Translations under genes and position numbers: made by a program
Notes under the pieces: model-generated
What the model saw: the letters and a program-made list of their open reading frames with translations, nothing else
Database searches by the model: none
Told to the model about the DNA's origin: nothing
Assembly (NCBI GenBank): GCA_022769845.1
Contig: JALEIO010000182.1
Span: forward strand, 1 to 34,684
Reading direction: 5' to 3'
Length of the DNA stretch: 34,684 bases
Origin: Oscillospiraceae bacterium
GTDB taxonomy: Bacteria > Bacillota > Clostridia > UMGS1810
Shown here: piece after piece, positions 1 to 10,762 of the stretch
Numbering within the stretch: the first letter of the stretch is position 1
How the letters are laid out: every line of letters starts with the position of its first letter

Positions 1-398
<398 letters not shown>

Positions 399-405
399 TC
401 ACCTC

Positions 406-3400
406 TTATATATCGTCATCGTCAAAAGTGCTGTTCAGAATATCTTCCGCGTCGGAATCGTCTATTTCGTCGGCATTCATAAGCTCTTTCAAGCTGATAT
501 CGTCGTCGTCATAATCCTCATCGTCGAAATCTTTCTTTGCCATATCCATAAATTCGCTTCCGTCTCCGAGTATGTCGTTAAGATCGTAATCGTCCTTAGC
601 GAGCGAGCTTCCTCCGAGAATATCGTTATAATCTGCCATTCCGCCCAATCCGAGCGCGTCGTCGTCATCGTAAAGTTTATCTTTTGCGAGTTCGTCCTTC
701 GCTCCTTCAATATCCGCTTTATCAAATCCGAGATCAACTTCCTGAACTTCTTCTTTGACTGCGCGCATAGGTCTCGTAATTTCTCTGTCGTCATCGTATG
801 ATTCCGTGAGTTTTATTTCTTCATGATCGTCCGTATAAAGTTTTACGTCAAGACCTAAAGCCTGAATTTCTTTCTTCAATACTTTGAAAGCTTCCGGAAT
901 TCCGGGTTCGGTAGTAACGTTTGCTTTTATAATACTGTCAAATACTTTTTGTCTTCCGACGATATCGTCCGATTTGACCGTAAGTATTTCCTGAAGGATA
1001 TGACTTGCTCCATACGCTTCCAATGCCCAAACTTCCATTTCTCCGAAACGCTGACCGCCGAATTGCGCTTTTCCTCCGAGAGGTTGTTGCGTAACGAGGC
1101 TGTACGGTCCGGTGCTTCTTGCGTGAATCTTGTCGTCTACAAGGTGGTTAAGTTTCAGCATATACATATAACCGACGGTTACTTCGTTTTCAAAAGGTTC
1201 GCCCGTTCTGCCGTCATAAAGCTGGAATTTACCGTCAACGTATTTGTTTCCGTTAGCGTCCGTCTTTTCAAATCCGTTCTGCTTAAACAGTTCTTTGATA
1301 TCGTTTTCCGTTGCTCCGTCGAAAACGGGAGTAGCCACTTTGTAACCGAGCATTTTCGCTATCATTCCGAGGTGAACTTCGAGAACCTGTCCTATATTCA
1401 TACGCGAAGGAACGCCCAAAGGATTCAATACGATCTGCAACGGAGTGCCGTCTTCCATAAAAGGCATATCTTCTTTGGGAAGTACTCTTGAGATAACGCC
1501 CTTATTTCCGTGACGCCCAGCCATCTTATCGCCGACAGAAATTTTTCTCTTCTGAGCTATATAAACTCTGATAAGTTTGTTTACGCCCGGATCGAGTTCG
1601 TCTTTATTTTCGCGCGTAAGAATTTTAACTCCGACTACTATACCGCCGCCACCGTGCGGAACTTTTAACGATACGTCGCGGACTTCACGCGCTTTCTCTC
1701 CGAATATTGCGCGTAACAGTCTTTCTTCGGGAGTAAGTTCGGTTTCTCCTTTCGGCGTAACTTTTCCGACAAGATAATCTCCGCTCTTAACTTCGGAACC
1801 GATCATTACTATTCCTTCTTCGTCGAGATTTTTAAGTAAATCGTCGCTTACGTTCGGAATATCTCTCGTAATTATTTCTTCTCCGAGTTTCGTATCGCGA
1901 GCTTCTATTTCGTGTTCTTCTATATGAATTGTAGTAAATACGTCTTTCTTAACGAGTTCTTCGCTTATAAGTATAGCGTCCTCGTAATTGTAACCTTCCC
2001 ACGTCATAAATCCGATGAGAATGTTTTTGCCGAGTGCAATTTCGCCCTGTGATGTTGAAGGACCGTCGGCGATAATATCACCCTTTTGCACAATTTCGCC
2101 CTTTTTAACAATAGGCTTTTGATTTATGCAGGTTCCCTGGTTTGAACGCAGAAATTTAATAAGTTTGTAGTTTCTTAAATTTCCGTCTTTCTCTTTTATA
2201 ACAATTGTATCCGCCGAAACAAAATCAACAACGCCGTCCTCTTTTGCAAGAACAACAACGCCCGAATCCTTTGCCGCCTTATATTCCATACCGGTACCCA
2301 CAATCGGAGAGTCGGGATTAAGAAGCGGAACAGCCTGACGCTGCATATTGGAACCCATCAGAGCACGAACCGCGTCGTCGTTTTCAAGAAACGGAATCAT
2401 AGCCGTAGCGACTGAAACAAGCTGCTTCGGCGAAACATCCATATAGTCAACCTTGTTATTTTCTATTTCAACAAATTCATCCTGATAGCGAACGATAATT
2501 TTCTTTTTTGCAAACTTATTGTCCTCGGTAAGAACTTCGTTTGCCTGCGCGATTTTGTAGTTATCCTCAATATCCGCAGTCATATATTCGATTTCGTCTG
2601 TAACAATACCGGTTTCCTTGTCAACCTTGCGGTACGGTGCTTCAATAAAGCCGAATTCGTTAATTCTTGCATAGCACGAAAGCGAGTTGATAAGACCAAT
2701 GTTAGGACCTTCAGGCGTTTCGATAGGACACATTCTGCCATAGTGAGAATGGTGAACGTCACGAACCTCAAAGCCCGCTCTCTCTCTGCTTAAGCCGCCC
2801 GGACCAAGAGCCGAAAGACGTCTTTTATGAGTAAGCTCCGCAAGAGGATTTGTCTGATCCATAAACTGTGAAAGCTGGCTGCTTCCGAAAAATTCTTTTA
2901 TAGCCGACACAACGGGTCGCGAATTTATAAGAAGCTGCGGAGTTACCGAATCCAAATCCTGGGTGGTCATTCTTTCTTTTACAACTCTTTCCAGACGCGC
3001 AAAACCTATACGGAACTGATTCTGCAAAAGCTCGCCCACCGCTCTTATTCTTCTGTTGCCGAGGTGGTCGATATCATCTGTTGTGCCCATACCGTATGCA
3101 AGATTGTTATGGTAGTTGATTGACGCAAAAATATCGTCAAGAATGATATGTTTCGGAATAAGCTCATCAATTCTTGCCTTGATTTCTTCTTTAATTTCTT
3201 CTTCGGTTTCCTTTTGCTCCAAAATTTCCAAAAGCACGCTGTAACGCACCTTTTCGGTAATTCCAAGGTCGGACACGTCAAAATCAACGTGGTCCGAAAG
3301 GTTAACCATACCGTTTGAGAACACCTTGATTTCTTTGCCCTCAAACATAAGATAAACAACATTCACGCCTGATTTTTCAATCTCTTTTGACGCGTCAATG

Positions 3401-4332
3401 CCGATAATTTCACCCTTTTTAACATAAACCTCGCCCGTTTCAGGGTCAACAATATCTCTTGCAGCCTCAAAGTTTCGTATTCTCTTTGAAAGCGCAAGCT
3501 TTTTGTTGAATTTAAAACGACCTACTTTAGACAAATCATAACGCTTGTCATCATAGAAAAGCGCGTTAAGAAGGCTTGTGGCGCTCTCCACCGTGGGAGG
3601 CTCGCCGGGACGCAGCTTTTTGTAAATTTCAATAAGCGCTTCTTCGGTTGTCTTTGTCGGGTCTTTTTCAAGCGTGGTGATAAGCTTTTCGTCCTCGCCG
3701 AAAAGCTCTAAAATCTGCGCATTTGTTCCAACGCCGAGCGCTCTTATAAGAACGGTAACGGGAAGCTTTCTCGTTCTGTCAATTCTAACAGAAAATACGT
3801 CATTTGAATCGGTTTCGTATTCAAGCCAAGCGCCGCGGTTGGGTATAACCGTAGCAAAATAAAGCTTTTTACCGATTTTGTCAAACTGCATATCATAATA
3901 TATACCGGGCGATCTAACAACCTGGCTGACGATAACACGCTCTGCACCGTTGATTATGAAAGTACCTTGGTCGGTCATAAGCGGAAATTCACCCATAAAA
4001 ATTTCCTGCTCTTTAACTTCGCCTGTTTCTTTATTGATAAGCCTTACCTTCATTTTAAGCGGTTTCGAGTATGTAGCATCTCGTTCTTTACATTCCTCAA
4101 CCGAATATTTGGGGTTGTCCTCCAAATAATAATCATTAAATTCCAGCAAAAGATTGCCCGAAAAGTCGGTAATAGGCGAAACATCGTGCAAAACCTCTTT
4201 CAATCCCTTTTCGATAAACCAGTTGTAGGAATTAATTTGAACTTCGATTAAGTTTGGCATTTTGGACTGATCCTCGTTGATACGGGAAAAGCTCATACGT
4301 TCATTCTTGCCAAGCTTTATAGGATGTACCAT
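406..4332 (-). CDS. rpoB: DNA-directed RNA polymerase subunit beta
   Basis: This is the RNA polymerase beta subunit, 1308 residues. Known motifs include the rifampicin pocket ([21 protein letters not shown]) with the drug-sensitive residues present, [45 protein letters not shown] and the C-terminal [19 protein letters not shown] place the start at the ATG 4332-4330 ([15 protein letters not shown]), 7 bases after AGGTGAT; an in-frame upstream extension to 4377 has no ribosome site. The protein is roughly 100 residues longer than the B. subtilis protein because of a strongly acidic tail (last 100 or so residues) with repeated DIL motifs (NDILGG, NDILGD, EDILNS). Codon preference changes near position 2000. 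No ribosomal protein L10/L12 gene lies upstream; the gene has its own promoter. Confidence 0.98.
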   Translation of the reverse strand: MVHPIKLGKNERMSFSRINEDQSKMPNLIEVQINSYNWFIEKGLKEVLHDVSPITDFSGNLLLEFNDYYLEDNPKYSVEECKERDATYSKPLKMKVRLINKETGEVKEQEIFMGEFPLMTDQGTFIINGAERVIVSQVVRSPGIYYDMQFDKIGKKLYFATVIPNRGAWLEYETDSNDVFSVRIDRTRKLPVTVLIRALGVGTNAQILELFGEDEKLITTLEKDPTKTTEEALIEIYKKLRPGEPPTVESATSLLNALFYDDKRYDLSKVGRFKFNKKLALSKRIRNFEAARDIVDPETGEVYVKKGEIIGIDASKEIEKSGVNVVYLMFEGKEIKVFSNGMVNLSDHVDFDVSDLGITEKVRYSVLLEILEQKETEEEIKEEIKARIDELIPKHIILDDIFASINYHNNLAYGMGTTDDIDHLGNRRIRAVGELLQNQFRIGFARLERVVKERMTTQDLDSVTPQLLINSRPVVSAIKEFFGSSQLSQFMDQTNPLAELTHKRRLSALGPGGLSRERAGFEVRDVHHSHYGRMCPIETPEGPNIGLINSLSCYARINEFGFIEAPYRKVDKETGIVTDEIEYMTADIEDNYKIAQANEVLTEDNKFAKKKIIVRYQDEFVEIENNKVDYMDVSPKQLVSVATAMIPFLENDDAVRALMGSNMQRQAVPLLNPDSPIVGTGMEYKAAKDSGVVVLAKEDGVVDFVSADTIVIKEKDGNLRNYKLIKFLRSNQGTCINQKPIVKKGEIVQKGDIIADGPSTSQGEIALGKNILIGFMTWEGYNYEDAILISEELVKKDVFTTIHIEEHEIEARDTKLGEEIITRDIPNVSDDLLKNLDEEGIVMIGSEVKSGDYLVGKVTPKGETELTPEERLLRAIFGEKAREVRDVSLKVPHGGGGIVVGVKILTRENKDELDPGVNKLIRVYIAQKRKISVGDKMAGRHGNKGVISRVLPKEDMPFMEDGTPLQIVLNPLGVPSRMNIGQVLEVHLGMIAKMLGYKVATPVFDGATENDIKELFKQNGFEKTDANGNKYVDGKFQLYDGRTGEPFENEVTVGYMYMLKLNHLVDDKIHARSTGPYSLVTQQPLGGKAQFGGQRFGEMEVWALEAYGASHILQEILTVKSDDIVGRQKVFDSIIKANVTTEPGIPEAFKVLKKEIQALGLDVKLYTDDHEEIKLTESYDDDREITRPMRAVKEEVQEVDLGFDKADIEGAKDELAKDKLYDDDDALGLGGMADYNDILGGSSLAKDDYDLNDILGDGSEFMDMAKKDFDDEDYDDDDISLKELMNADEIDDSDAEDILNSTFDDDDI

Positions 4333-4382
4333 AGAACAAATCACCTCATTTAAAATTTTGGGACACTTAAAAAGCACTTTTG

Positions 4383-4402
4383 GGCATAGGAATCCCTATG
4401 CC
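4383..4402 (-). promoter_or_regulatory. Hairpin in the rpoB 5' leader
   Basis: GGCATAGG (4383-4390) and CCTATGCC (4395-4402) form a perfect 8-bp stem with a 4-base loop, about 50 bases upstream of the rpoB start and inside the leader predicted from the promoter at 4545-4573. Read on the plus strand it is followed by six T (4403-4408) and would resemble a terminator against antisense transcription. On the minus strand it is a leader stem-loop with no T tract. A role in rpoB control is only an inference. Confidence 0.5.
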
Positions 4403-4544
4403 TTTTTTCTGTTCTTTCCCAATAAAGAACAGGTTTATATATTACAAAATCATTTATTATCCTGTTATTTTTACCAAAAAATCAAATTTTAAACATAAAA
4501 TCTAAAAAATGGCGCAATACAAGAGAATACGATTGCAATTTATA

Positions 4545-4573
4545 ATAATATCATATAAAGTAAAATATGTCAA
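4545..4573 (-). promoter_or_regulatory. Sigma-A promoter for rpoBC
   Basis: On the minus strand TTGACA (4573-4568) is separated by exactly 17 bases from TATTAT (4550-4545). This is a near-consensus vegetative promoter pointing at rpoB, with an expected start near 4538 and a leader of about 205 bases. It explains how rpoBC is expressed without a ribosomal-protein operon upstream. Confidence 0.8.
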
Positions 4574-4663
4574 CCTTTTTTTAAAAAAATTTTACGCAAA
4601 TTTTAAACCTCATCAAACAATGCTGTTTTTTAGTGCCTACAATACTTTTTTGCAAATTCAATA

Positions 4664-4698
4664 AAATGCAGCCGCACATTTTTTGCGCAGCCGCATTT
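4664..4698 (-). terminator. Terminator after the transketolase genes
   Basis: Arms at 4664-4675 and 4687-4698 pair over 12 positions on the minus-strand transcript, with two G-U pairs, so the stem favours the minus direction. It starts 5 bases after the stop of the transketolase C-terminal gene and is followed by a weak run (ATTTTATT). It separates the lgt-cysS-tkt run from rpoBC. Confidence 0.6.
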
Positions 4699-4702
4699 AA
4701 AA

Positions 4703-5650
4703 CTATTTTTTCAGCGATATTGATTTTTTCGCCGCTTGTGCAATATCCTTTGCGGTGAGGTGATATTCTTCAAGCAAGAGTTTAGGAACTCCCGACTTTC
4801 CAAACACGTCCTGCGTGCCTACTCTTACAAGCGGTGCCGGATAATTTTCGCACAAAACTTCAGCAACCGCGCTGCCGAGCCCGCCGATAACATTGTGTTC
4901 CTCGCACGAAACAAGCGCGCCGGTTTCTTTTGCAGCTTTAATGATAATATCCTTGTCAATCGGCTTAATTGTATGTATGTTAACAACTCTTGCCGAAATA
5001 TTCTCCTCTGCCAACATCTTTTGAGCCTCAAGCGCCTCGCCTACCATAAGACCGGTTGCAAAAATTGTAACGTCCTTGCCGTCTTTAAGCATAATGCCCT
5101 TGCCGAGTTCAAATTTGTAGGTTTCCTCATCGTTAATCTGCTCAACCGCAAGACGTCCCAGACGAACATAAAACGGGCCGTAATTGTCAATTGCCGCTTT
5201 GATTGCCGCTTTTGTTTCAACCGCGTCGCAGGGCGAAATAACCGTCATATTCGGAAGAGCACGCATAATTGCTATATCTTCTAACGCCTGGTGCGTTGCA
5301 CCGTCCTCGCCTACCGATACGCCTGCGTGGGTTGCGCAAATCTTAACATTCAAATTAGGATAGCATATTGAATTTCTCACTTGTTCAAACGCTCTGCCCG
5401 CTGCAAACATTGCAAAGCTTGAGGCAAAAACGATTTTTCCGCAGCTTGCAAGTCCTGCGGCGGTAGACATCATATTAGCCTCGGCAATGCCCATATTTAT
5501 AAATCTTTCAGGATACTTTTTCTTAAAATTTTCTGTTTTTGTGGATTTCGACAAATCGGCGTCCAAAACCAAAATTTTCTCGTTGCCGCCGAATTCTGCA
5601 AGCGCATTTCCGTAAGCCTCACGGGTTGCAATCTTCTTTTTATCCGCCAT
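4703..5650 (-). CDS. Transketolase, C-terminal (pyrimidine-binding) subunit
   Basis: This is the C-terminal half of a two-gene transketolase, 315 residues, made of the pyrimidine-binding domain and the transketolase C domain. Transketolase moves two-carbon ketol units between pentose-phosphate sugars using thiamine diphosphate. The segment NMGIAEANMMSTAAGLA carries the glutamate that activates the cofactor, and GVSVGEDGATHQALEDIAIMR is typical of the family. The ATG at 5650 follows GGAGG with correct spacing. One base separates it from the N-terminal subunit gene, so the two are cotranscribed and presumably form a heterotetramer. DXS was considered, but DXS is a single longer chain; the split form is common in clostridia and archaea. 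Confidence 0.93.
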   Translation of the reverse strand: MADKKKIATREAYGNALAEFGGNEKILVLDADLSKSTKTENFKKKYPERFINMGIAEANMMSTAAGLASCGKIVFASSFAMFAAGRAFEQVRNSICYPNLNVKICATHAGVSVGEDGATHQALEDIAIMRALPNMTVISPCDAVETKAAIKAAIDNYGPFYVRLGRLAVEQINDEETYKFELGKGIMLKDGKDVTIFATGLMVGEALEAQKMLAEENISARVVNIHTIKPIDKDIIIKAAKETGALVSCEEHNVIGGLGSAVAEVLCENYPAPLVRVGTQDVFGKSGVPKLLLEEYHLTAKDIAQAAKKSISLKK

Positions 5651-5651
5651 T

Positions 5652-6488
5652 TTATCTTGCCTCCAATTCTTTCAAATGAACATTAAGCTCGCTTATCGCC
5701 TGATTGTACTGTTCTTCGTTTGGTGCAGCTCCGTGCCACGAAGCCTCGTTTTCCATAAACGAAACACCTTTGCCCTTTATGCTCTTTGCAATAACAGCTG
5801 TCGGCTTGCTTTTGGTGTTTTTCGCAGTTTTTATTGCATTTTTTATTTCATCATAGTTGTGAGCGTCAATCACAATAACATTCCAGCCGAACGCCTTAAA
5901 TTTTTCGTCAATCGGAAGCGGCGACATAACCTTTGAAATATCGCCGTCAATCTGAAGACCGTTAAAATCAATAAAAATAGTTATATTGTCAAGCTTATAA
6001 TGCGGAGCAAACATAGCCGCCTCCCAAACCTGACCTTCTTCAAGCTCGCCGTCTCCCAAAATTGCATAAACGCGGTAATCTTTTTTGTCAAGCTTTCCTG
6101 CAAGCGCCATACCGTTTGCCGCACAAACTCCCTGACCGAGCGAACCGGTAGACATATCAACACCCGGAACCCCTTTCATATCGGGATGTCCCTGAAGATA
6201 ACTGTCTATTCGTCTGAAGGTTTTTACGTCATCAACCGGAAAAAATCCTCTTTCGGCAAGCGCACCGTAAAGAGCAGGCGCACAGTGCCCCTTTGAAAGC
6301 ACAAATCTGTCGCGGTTTTCGTCCTTGGGATTTTTCGGATCTATCCTCATTTCGTCAAAATAGAGCACTGATAAAATATCAGCTATTGAAAGCGAACCGC
6401 CCGGATGACCCGAAGAAGCGCTGTAAACCGCTTCCAATGCGTGTTTTCTTATTTTGTAAGCGGTTTTTTCAAGTGATAAGTTGTCCAT
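5652..6488 (-). CDS. Transketolase, N-terminal (thiamine diphosphate-binding) subunit
   Basis: This is the N-terminal half of the split transketolase, 278 residues. It carries the diphosphate-binding signature GDGELEEGQVWEAA followed by FIDFNGLQ, the family motif SSGHPGGSLSIADIL near the N-terminus and KGHCAPALYGAL. It binds the diphosphate of the cofactor together with a metal ion, and needs the neighbouring C-terminal subunit to complete the active site. The ATG at 6488 is preceded by GGGAGGT. It lies 18 bases downstream of yitT in a run of closely spaced minus-strand genes. Confidence 0.93.
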   Translation of the reverse strand: MDNLSLEKTAYKIRKHALEAVYSASSGHPGGSLSIADILSVLYFDEMRIDPKNPKDENRDRFVLSKGHCAPALYGALAERGFFPVDDVKTFRRIDSYLQGHPDMKGVPGVDMSTGSLGQGVCAANGMALAGKLDKKDYRVYAILGDGELEEGQVWEAAMFAPHYKLDNITIFIDFNGLQIDGDISKVMSPLPIDEKFKAFGWNVIVIDAHNYDEIKNAIKTAKNTKSKPTAVIAKSIKGKGVSFMENEASWHGAAPNEEQYNQAISELNVHLKELEAR

Positions 6489-6506
6489 TTTTACCTCCCA
6501 AATAAT

Positions 6507-7343
6507 TTAAAAATTTTCTTTAAATCCCTCTCCCAATGTCTGCGAAACATCGGAGATTATAATAAAAGCATTTTTATCTGCATTTTTAACAATATTTTTT
6601 AGCTTTGCAACCTCTCGCGGCTTTACAACGCACATCAGCATAACGCCGCTGCTGTCAGAATACATACCCTTTGACAAAATTCCGGTAACGCCCCTATTCA
6701 TAAGGCTTAAAATACGCTTGCTTATTTCGGTATGCTTGTCCGAAATAATGAAAACCGACTTGGAATAATCCATACCGTCAACAATATAATCGGTAACCTT
6801 TACGCTTACAAAAAGTGCGAGCGTGCAGTATAAAACAAGCGAAAAATCCGAAAACGCAACCGCCGTTGCAAAAATAACCACAAGGTCGGCAATCAAAATT
6901 ACATTTCCAATGCTTATATGCGGAAATTTTTTGTTTATCATAAGCGCAAGAAGGTCTGTTCCGCCTGTCGCAGCGCCGTTTGCAACAACAATTCCTATTC
7001 CGCAGCCCATTGCCGCACCGCCGAAAAGCGCATTAAGCACCCTGTCGCTGCCCATTTGCGGAATGTTTTCGCACATATACAAAAACACCGAAAGCAAAAA
7101 CGCTGAAAGCATTGAATTTAAAAGGTCTTTTCGGTCAAGATACTTAAACCCCACCGCAAACATAACGGCATTTAGCAAAAGTACGGTAAAAAATACCGGA
7201 ATACCAAACATAAAATACAAAAGTGTACCTATTCCGCTTACGCCGCCAACCGACATTTTAAACGGAATTAAAAACATATCAAGTCCCAAAGCAGTCAGAA
7301 AAGAGCCTAAAACAATCATAAAATATTTAATTGTATTTTTCAT
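6507..7343 (-). CDS. YitT family membrane protein (DUF2179 C-terminal domain)
   Basis: This is an integral membrane protein of 278 residues with about five or six hydrophobic helices in the first 180 residues, including the YitT signatures GGVSGIGTLLYFMFGIP and GGTDLLALMINKK. A soluble C-terminal domain follows (residues about 190-278, DUF2179 type) with RGVTGILSKGMYSDSSG. The family is widespread in Firmicutes; no transport or signalling substrate is established. The start at 7343 has only a weak purine-rich ribosome site, suggesting translational dependence on mrnC, which ends 23 bases upstream. Confidence 0.88.
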   Translation of the reverse strand: MKNTIKYFMIVLGSFLTALGLDMFLIPFKMSVGGVSGIGTLLYFMFGIPVFFTVLLLNAVMFAVGFKYLDRKDLLNSMLSAFLLSVFLYMCENIPQMGSDRVLNALFGGAAMGCGIGIVVANGAATGGTDLLALMINKKFPHISIGNVILIADLVVIFATAVAFSDFSLVLYCTLALFVSVKVTDYIVDGMDYSKSVFIISDKHTEISKRILSLMNRGVTGILSKGMYSDSSGVMLMCVVKPREVAKLKNIVKNADKNAFIIISDVSQTLGEGFKENF

Positions 7344-7366
7344 TTTCGCTTTGAAAATCCTAAAAT

Positions 7367-7762
7367 TTAACTGTGCATTTCATAGGATAATTTCAAAATT
7401 TCCTCCAATCGTGCAAAATCTTTTTTAAAGTAAAGATAGCCTAAAAGCGTTTCAAAACCTGTTGCACGTCGGTAGTCTATGATGTCGGCATTTTTTGCCG
7501 CCGTCGGTGATTTGGCATTTCTGCCGCGTTTGTAAATTTTAATTTCGTCATCGCTTAAACTCTGCTCAATTGCCGCAACCGCCATAGACTGCGCATTTGC
7601 GCTTACATAGGTAGTTGCCGCTCTGTGCAGCTTTGATGCGGGAAGATTTTTGTCCTTTGCAAGCATTGTGCGAATATAAAGCTCGTGCACCGCATCGCCG
7701 ACATATGCAAAGGTAAGCGGCGAAATTGTTTCAAGCGGTGCATTCACCTCAAAATTAAACAT
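7367..7762 (-). CDS. mrnC: Mini-ribonuclease III
   Basis: This encodes a stand-alone RNase III catalytic domain of 131 residues without a double-stranded RNA-binding domain. The family matures 23S rRNA in Firmicutes. The sequence [16 protein letters not shown] contains the catalytic aspartate (D23) and glutamate (E27), and [34 protein letters not shown] is the conserved second half. The ATG at 7762 follows GGAGAAGAG and overlaps the end of cysS by 8 bases, implying translational coupling. The cysS-mrnC order is conserved in Bacillus, which supports the call. Confidence 0.93.
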   Translation of the reverse strand: MFNFEVNAPLETISPLTFAYVGDAVHELYIRTMLAKDKNLPASKLHRAATTYVSANAQSMAVAAIEQSLSDDEIKIYKRGRNAKSPTAAKNADIIDYRRATGFETLLGYLYFKKDFARLEEILKLSYEMHS

Positions 7763-9143
7763 CTCTTCTCCATTTAACGCCCTGACGGGTGTCCTCCAAA
7801 ATAATTCCCTTCGCCTTCAAATCGTCGCGGATTTTGTCTGCAAGCGCAAAATCCTTGTTCTTTCGGGCGTTGTTTCTGTCCTCAATAAGCTTTTCAATTT
7901 CTTCGTCAATAATTTCGTCCTTTTTGTTCTGCAATATTCCCAGAACGCCGCCCAGCTCGCGGATAAGCGAAATTGCCTTGTCAATTGTTTCAACCGTAGT
8001 TTTTTCGTTAATTTCAGTGTTTGCAAACTTAACCAAATCAAAAATTGCCGAAATTGCGTCCGCCGTATTAATATCGTCGTCCATTGCGGCTATAAACTCA
8101 TTCTTAAAGCTGTCAAGCTTATCAAACGCCGAATTATCATTTTTCTCGCCGCCGGAATTTTTCAAAAATTCAAGATTATCTATGCAGGTGTAAATTCTGT
8201 TTAAGCCTGCTTGTGCCTGCAAAAGCAGGTCGTGACTGAAGTTTATGGGATTTCGGTAATGCGCCGAAAGCATAAAAAATCTTATAACCTCATAGTCAAA
8301 CTCCTTTGCAACGTCGCGCACGGTGAAAAAGTTGTTCAAGGATTTTGACATTTTTCGGTTGTCAACATTAATATAGCCGTTGTGCAGCCAATAATGCGCA
8401 AACTGACATCCGTTGGCAGCCTCGCTTTGCGCAACCTCGTTTTCGTGGTGCGGAAAAACCAAATCCATACCGCCCGAGTGAATATCTATTGTGCTTCCAA
8501 GATATTTGTTCGCCATAGCGCTGCACTCAATATGCCAGCCCGGTCTTCCTTCGCCCCAAGGGCTTTCCCAGTAAGGCTCTCCTTCTTTTTTAGCCTTCCA
8601 AACAGCAAAATCCATAGGATTTTTCTTTTTATCTCCAACCTCAATTCTCGCGCCCGCTTCAAGATTTTCAAGCGGCTGATGCGAAAGCTTGCCGTATTCG
8701 TCAAACTTTTTAACATCAAAATAAACATCGCCGTCAACAGTATAGGTAAAACCCTTTTCCTCAAGGCTTTGTATAAGCTTTATAATTGCGTCAATGTTCT
8801 GTGTTGCCCTCGGATGATAGGTAGCCTCGTGTATGCCGAGCGCCTTGGAGTCTTTAAAGTATTCCGCAATAAACCTGTCGGCAAGCTCTGAAACGGTTGT
8901 ATGCTCCTCGTTTGCACGTCTTATCATTTTATCGTCTATGTCGGTAAAATTTTGAACGAATGTAACCTCATAGCCGCGGTATTCAAAATATCTTCTCAAA
9001 ACGTCAAACACAATAAACGGACGCGCGTTTCCGATATGAAAATAATTGTAAACCGTAGGCCCACAGGAATACATTTTTACCTTGTTTTCTTCAATAGGAA
9101 CAAATTCTTCTTTTTTTTGCGTAAGCGTATTATAAAGCTGCAT
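7755..9143 (-). CDS. cysS: Cysteine--tRNA ligase
   Basis: This is cysteinyl-tRNA synthetase, 462 residues, a monomeric class I enzyme that charges tRNA-Cys. The HIGH-type motif is HIGN (H36) within the HIGNARPF segment, and the KMSKS loop is present (RKMSKSLNN). Zinc ligands are visible as the cysteine in [10 protein letters not shown] (C27), the cysteine of GWHIECSAM and the histidines in [10 protein letters not shown]. Length is typical. The ATG at 9143 follows AAGGAAG. It sits directly downstream of cysE, grouping cysteine synthesis with cysteine charging. Confidence 0.97.
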   Translation of the reverse strand: MQLYNTLTQKKEEFVPIEENKVKMYSCGPTVYNYFHIGNARPFIVFDVLRRYFEYRGYEVTFVQNFTDIDDKMIRRANEEHTTVSELADRFIAEYFKDSKALGIHEATYHPRATQNIDAIIKLIQSLEEKGFTYTVDGDVYFDVKKFDEYGKLSHQPLENLEAGARIEVGDKKKNPMDFAVWKAKKEGEPYWESPWGEGRPGWHIECSAMANKYLGSTIDIHSGGMDLVFPHHENEVAQSEAANGCQFAHYWLHNGYINVDNRKMSKSLNNFFTVRDVAKEFDYEVIRFFMLSAHYRNPINFSHDLLLQAQAGLNRIYTCIDNLEFLKNSGGEKNDNSAFDKLDSFKNEFIAAMDDDINTADAISAIFDLVKFANTEINEKTTVETIDKAISLIRELGGVLGILQNKKDEIIDEEIEKLIEDRNNARKNKDFALADKIRDDLKAKGIILEDTRQGVKWRRDV

Positions 9144-9173
9144 AAAGCATTCTTCCTTTCTTGCCTTTGTAAT

Positions 9174-9869
9174 CTATTCTTTATCCTTTTTATTAAGCTT
9201 TTCAAGCTCATAAATTCGTTTATAAATTTTGCAAAGTTCTTGAGAGACAGGGTCGGGAATATGTATCTGGTCAAGATCACAGTCGTTTCTCACCTTTTCA
9301 CCGTTAAGACGCGTAACCCTTGCCGGAACGCCCACACAGGTGGAATTTGCAGGAACCTCGCTTAAAACAACCGCATTTGCGGCAATTTTAGAATTGTCTC
9401 CCACCTTGAACGGCCCCAAAACCTTTGCGCCTGCGCCAATCATAACGTTATTTCCGATTGTGGGGTGGCGCTTTCCTTTATCCTTGCCCGTTCCGCCGAG
9501 AGTAACTCCCTGATATATAGTACAGTTGTCGCCTATAATTGTGGTTTCGCCCACAACAACTCCCATCCCGTGGTCAATAAAAAGTCCCTTTCCGATTTTT
9601 GCACCCGGGTGAATTTCAATGCCCGTAAAAAATCTTGTGGTCTGCGAAATAAAACGCGCGATAAAATAAAGATGAAGTTTATAGAAAAAGTGAGCATATC
9701 TGTATCGCACCACCGCGTGAACGCCCGAATAAAGCAAAAGAATTTCAAAATAATTTCGTGCCGCAGGGTCACGCTCTTTAATACATTTAATCTCTCTTGC
9801 CGCCAGCGAAACAAAAATTATCAAATCAATTATTGCAAGCAGCAAAAGCGCAAATAAAAATATTTTCAA
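9174..9869 (-). CDS. cysE: Serine O-acetyltransferase with N-terminal membrane segment
   Basis: This enzyme acetylates L-serine with acetyl-CoA, the first step of cysteine synthesis. The left-handed beta-helix hexapeptide repeats run from about residue 90, with the catalytic-region motifs [18 protein letters not shown] and [22 protein letters not shown] choose the TTG at 9869-9867 as start (231 residues) because GGAGG lies 6 bases upstream; an in-frame ATG at 9911 has no ribosome site. The unusual part is residues 2-20 or so, a continuous hydrophobic stretch that looks like a membrane anchor, ahead of the family's [13 protein letters not shown] segment. Confidence 0.92.
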   Translation of the reverse strand: MKIFLFALLLLAIIDLIIFVSLAAREIKCIKERDPAARNYFEILLLYSGVHAVVRYRYAHFFYKLHLYFIARFISQTTRFFTGIEIHPGAKIGKGLFIDHGMGVVVGETTIIGDNCTIYQGVTLGGTGKDKGKRHPTIGNNVMIGAGAKVLGPFKVGDNSKIAANAVVLSEVPANSTCVGVPARVTRLNGEKVRNDCDLDQIHIPDPVSQELCKIYKRIYELEKLNKKDKE

Positions 9870-9938
9870 GAGAATCCTCCGTTCAAAATAAATCCATATT
9901 AGATTATACATTTAATTAATGCAAATTACAACCCCAAA

Positions 9939-10745
9939 TTACGATTTTTCCTCTTTGCTACAATTTTTCTTCTTTAATTTGTAAATAATTGCGCAAATTG
10001 ACAGTATAACAAGCACCGCCGCCAAAAGCTGTGAAACCCTTATGCTCCCCAAGTAAAGGCTGTCGGTACGCATACCCTCAATCCACACTCTGCCGAGCGA
10101 ATACAGCCCAAGATAGCTTAAAAACACTTCCCCGTCAAAGCGCCTGTTTTTCATAATTTTTCTTAAAACAAAAAACACACCGATGTTCCAAACGCTTTCA
10201 TAAAGAAAAGTCGGGTGAACAAAAATTTCTTTTCCGTTTTCAATAAGTCCCATTCTTAAAATAAAATCCGTTTCGCCGCCGTGTGCCTCTCCGTTTATAA
10301 AATTGCCCCATCTTCCGATAATCTGACCGATTAAAACACCCATAATACACACATCGAAAACCTTTGCAACATTAAGCTTTTTAACCCTGCAATAAATATA
10401 TGCCGAAATCACCGCGCCGATAACCGCGCCGTAAATGGCAATGCCGCCGTTCCATATTTTGAAAATGTCCCAAAGATTGTCCTTATAATCGGAAAAACTG
10501 AAAATCACATAATAAAGCCGCGCGCAGATTATTCCGGACGGCGCGCCGAAAATTGCAATATCAAGAATATTGTCGCTCGAAAGATTTCCGTAATCCTTGA
10601 TTTTTACGCAATACAAAATTGCAAGAAAAAATCCGAGTGCAATAATAATTCCGTACCAGTGAATTTTAAGACCAAACACCGAAAACGCAATCGGGTTAAT
10701 CTCAAACCAGTCGATATTAAGGCCCGGAAAGCTGATTTTTGTCAT
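9939..10745 (-). CDS. lgt: Prolipoprotein diacylglyceryl transferase
   Basis: Lgt transfers a diacylglyceryl group from phosphatidylglycerol to the lipobox cysteine of prolipoproteins in the cytoplasmic membrane. The 268-residue translation has about seven hydrophobic helices and the Lgt signature GRWGNFINGEAHGG, plus VHPTFLYES and the C-terminal LGRVWIEGMRTDSLYLG. The ATG at 10745 follows GAGGTGA. It lies 17 bases downstream of the M16 peptidase pair, in the same orientation. Confidence 0.96.
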   Translation of the reverse strand: MTKISFPGLNIDWFEINPIAFSVFGLKIHWYGIIIALGFFLAILYCVKIKDYGNLSSDNILDIAIFGAPSGIICARLYYVIFSFSDYKDNLWDIFKIWNGGIAIYGAVIGAVISAYIYCRVKKLNVAKVFDVCIMGVLIGQIIGRWGNFINGEAHGGETDFILRMGLIENGKEIFVHPTFLYESVWNIGVFFVLRKIMKNRRFDGEVFLSYLGLYSLGRVWIEGMRTDSLYLGSIRVSQLLAAVLVILSICAIIYKLKKKNCSKEEKS

Positions 10746-10762
10746 AATAAAGTCACCTCATT

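Noticed and set aside
4383-4408. Perfect stem with six T read as a plus-strand terminator
   Set aside because: No plus-strand gene ends here; it is better described as a leader hairpin of rpoB, with any antisense role left open.
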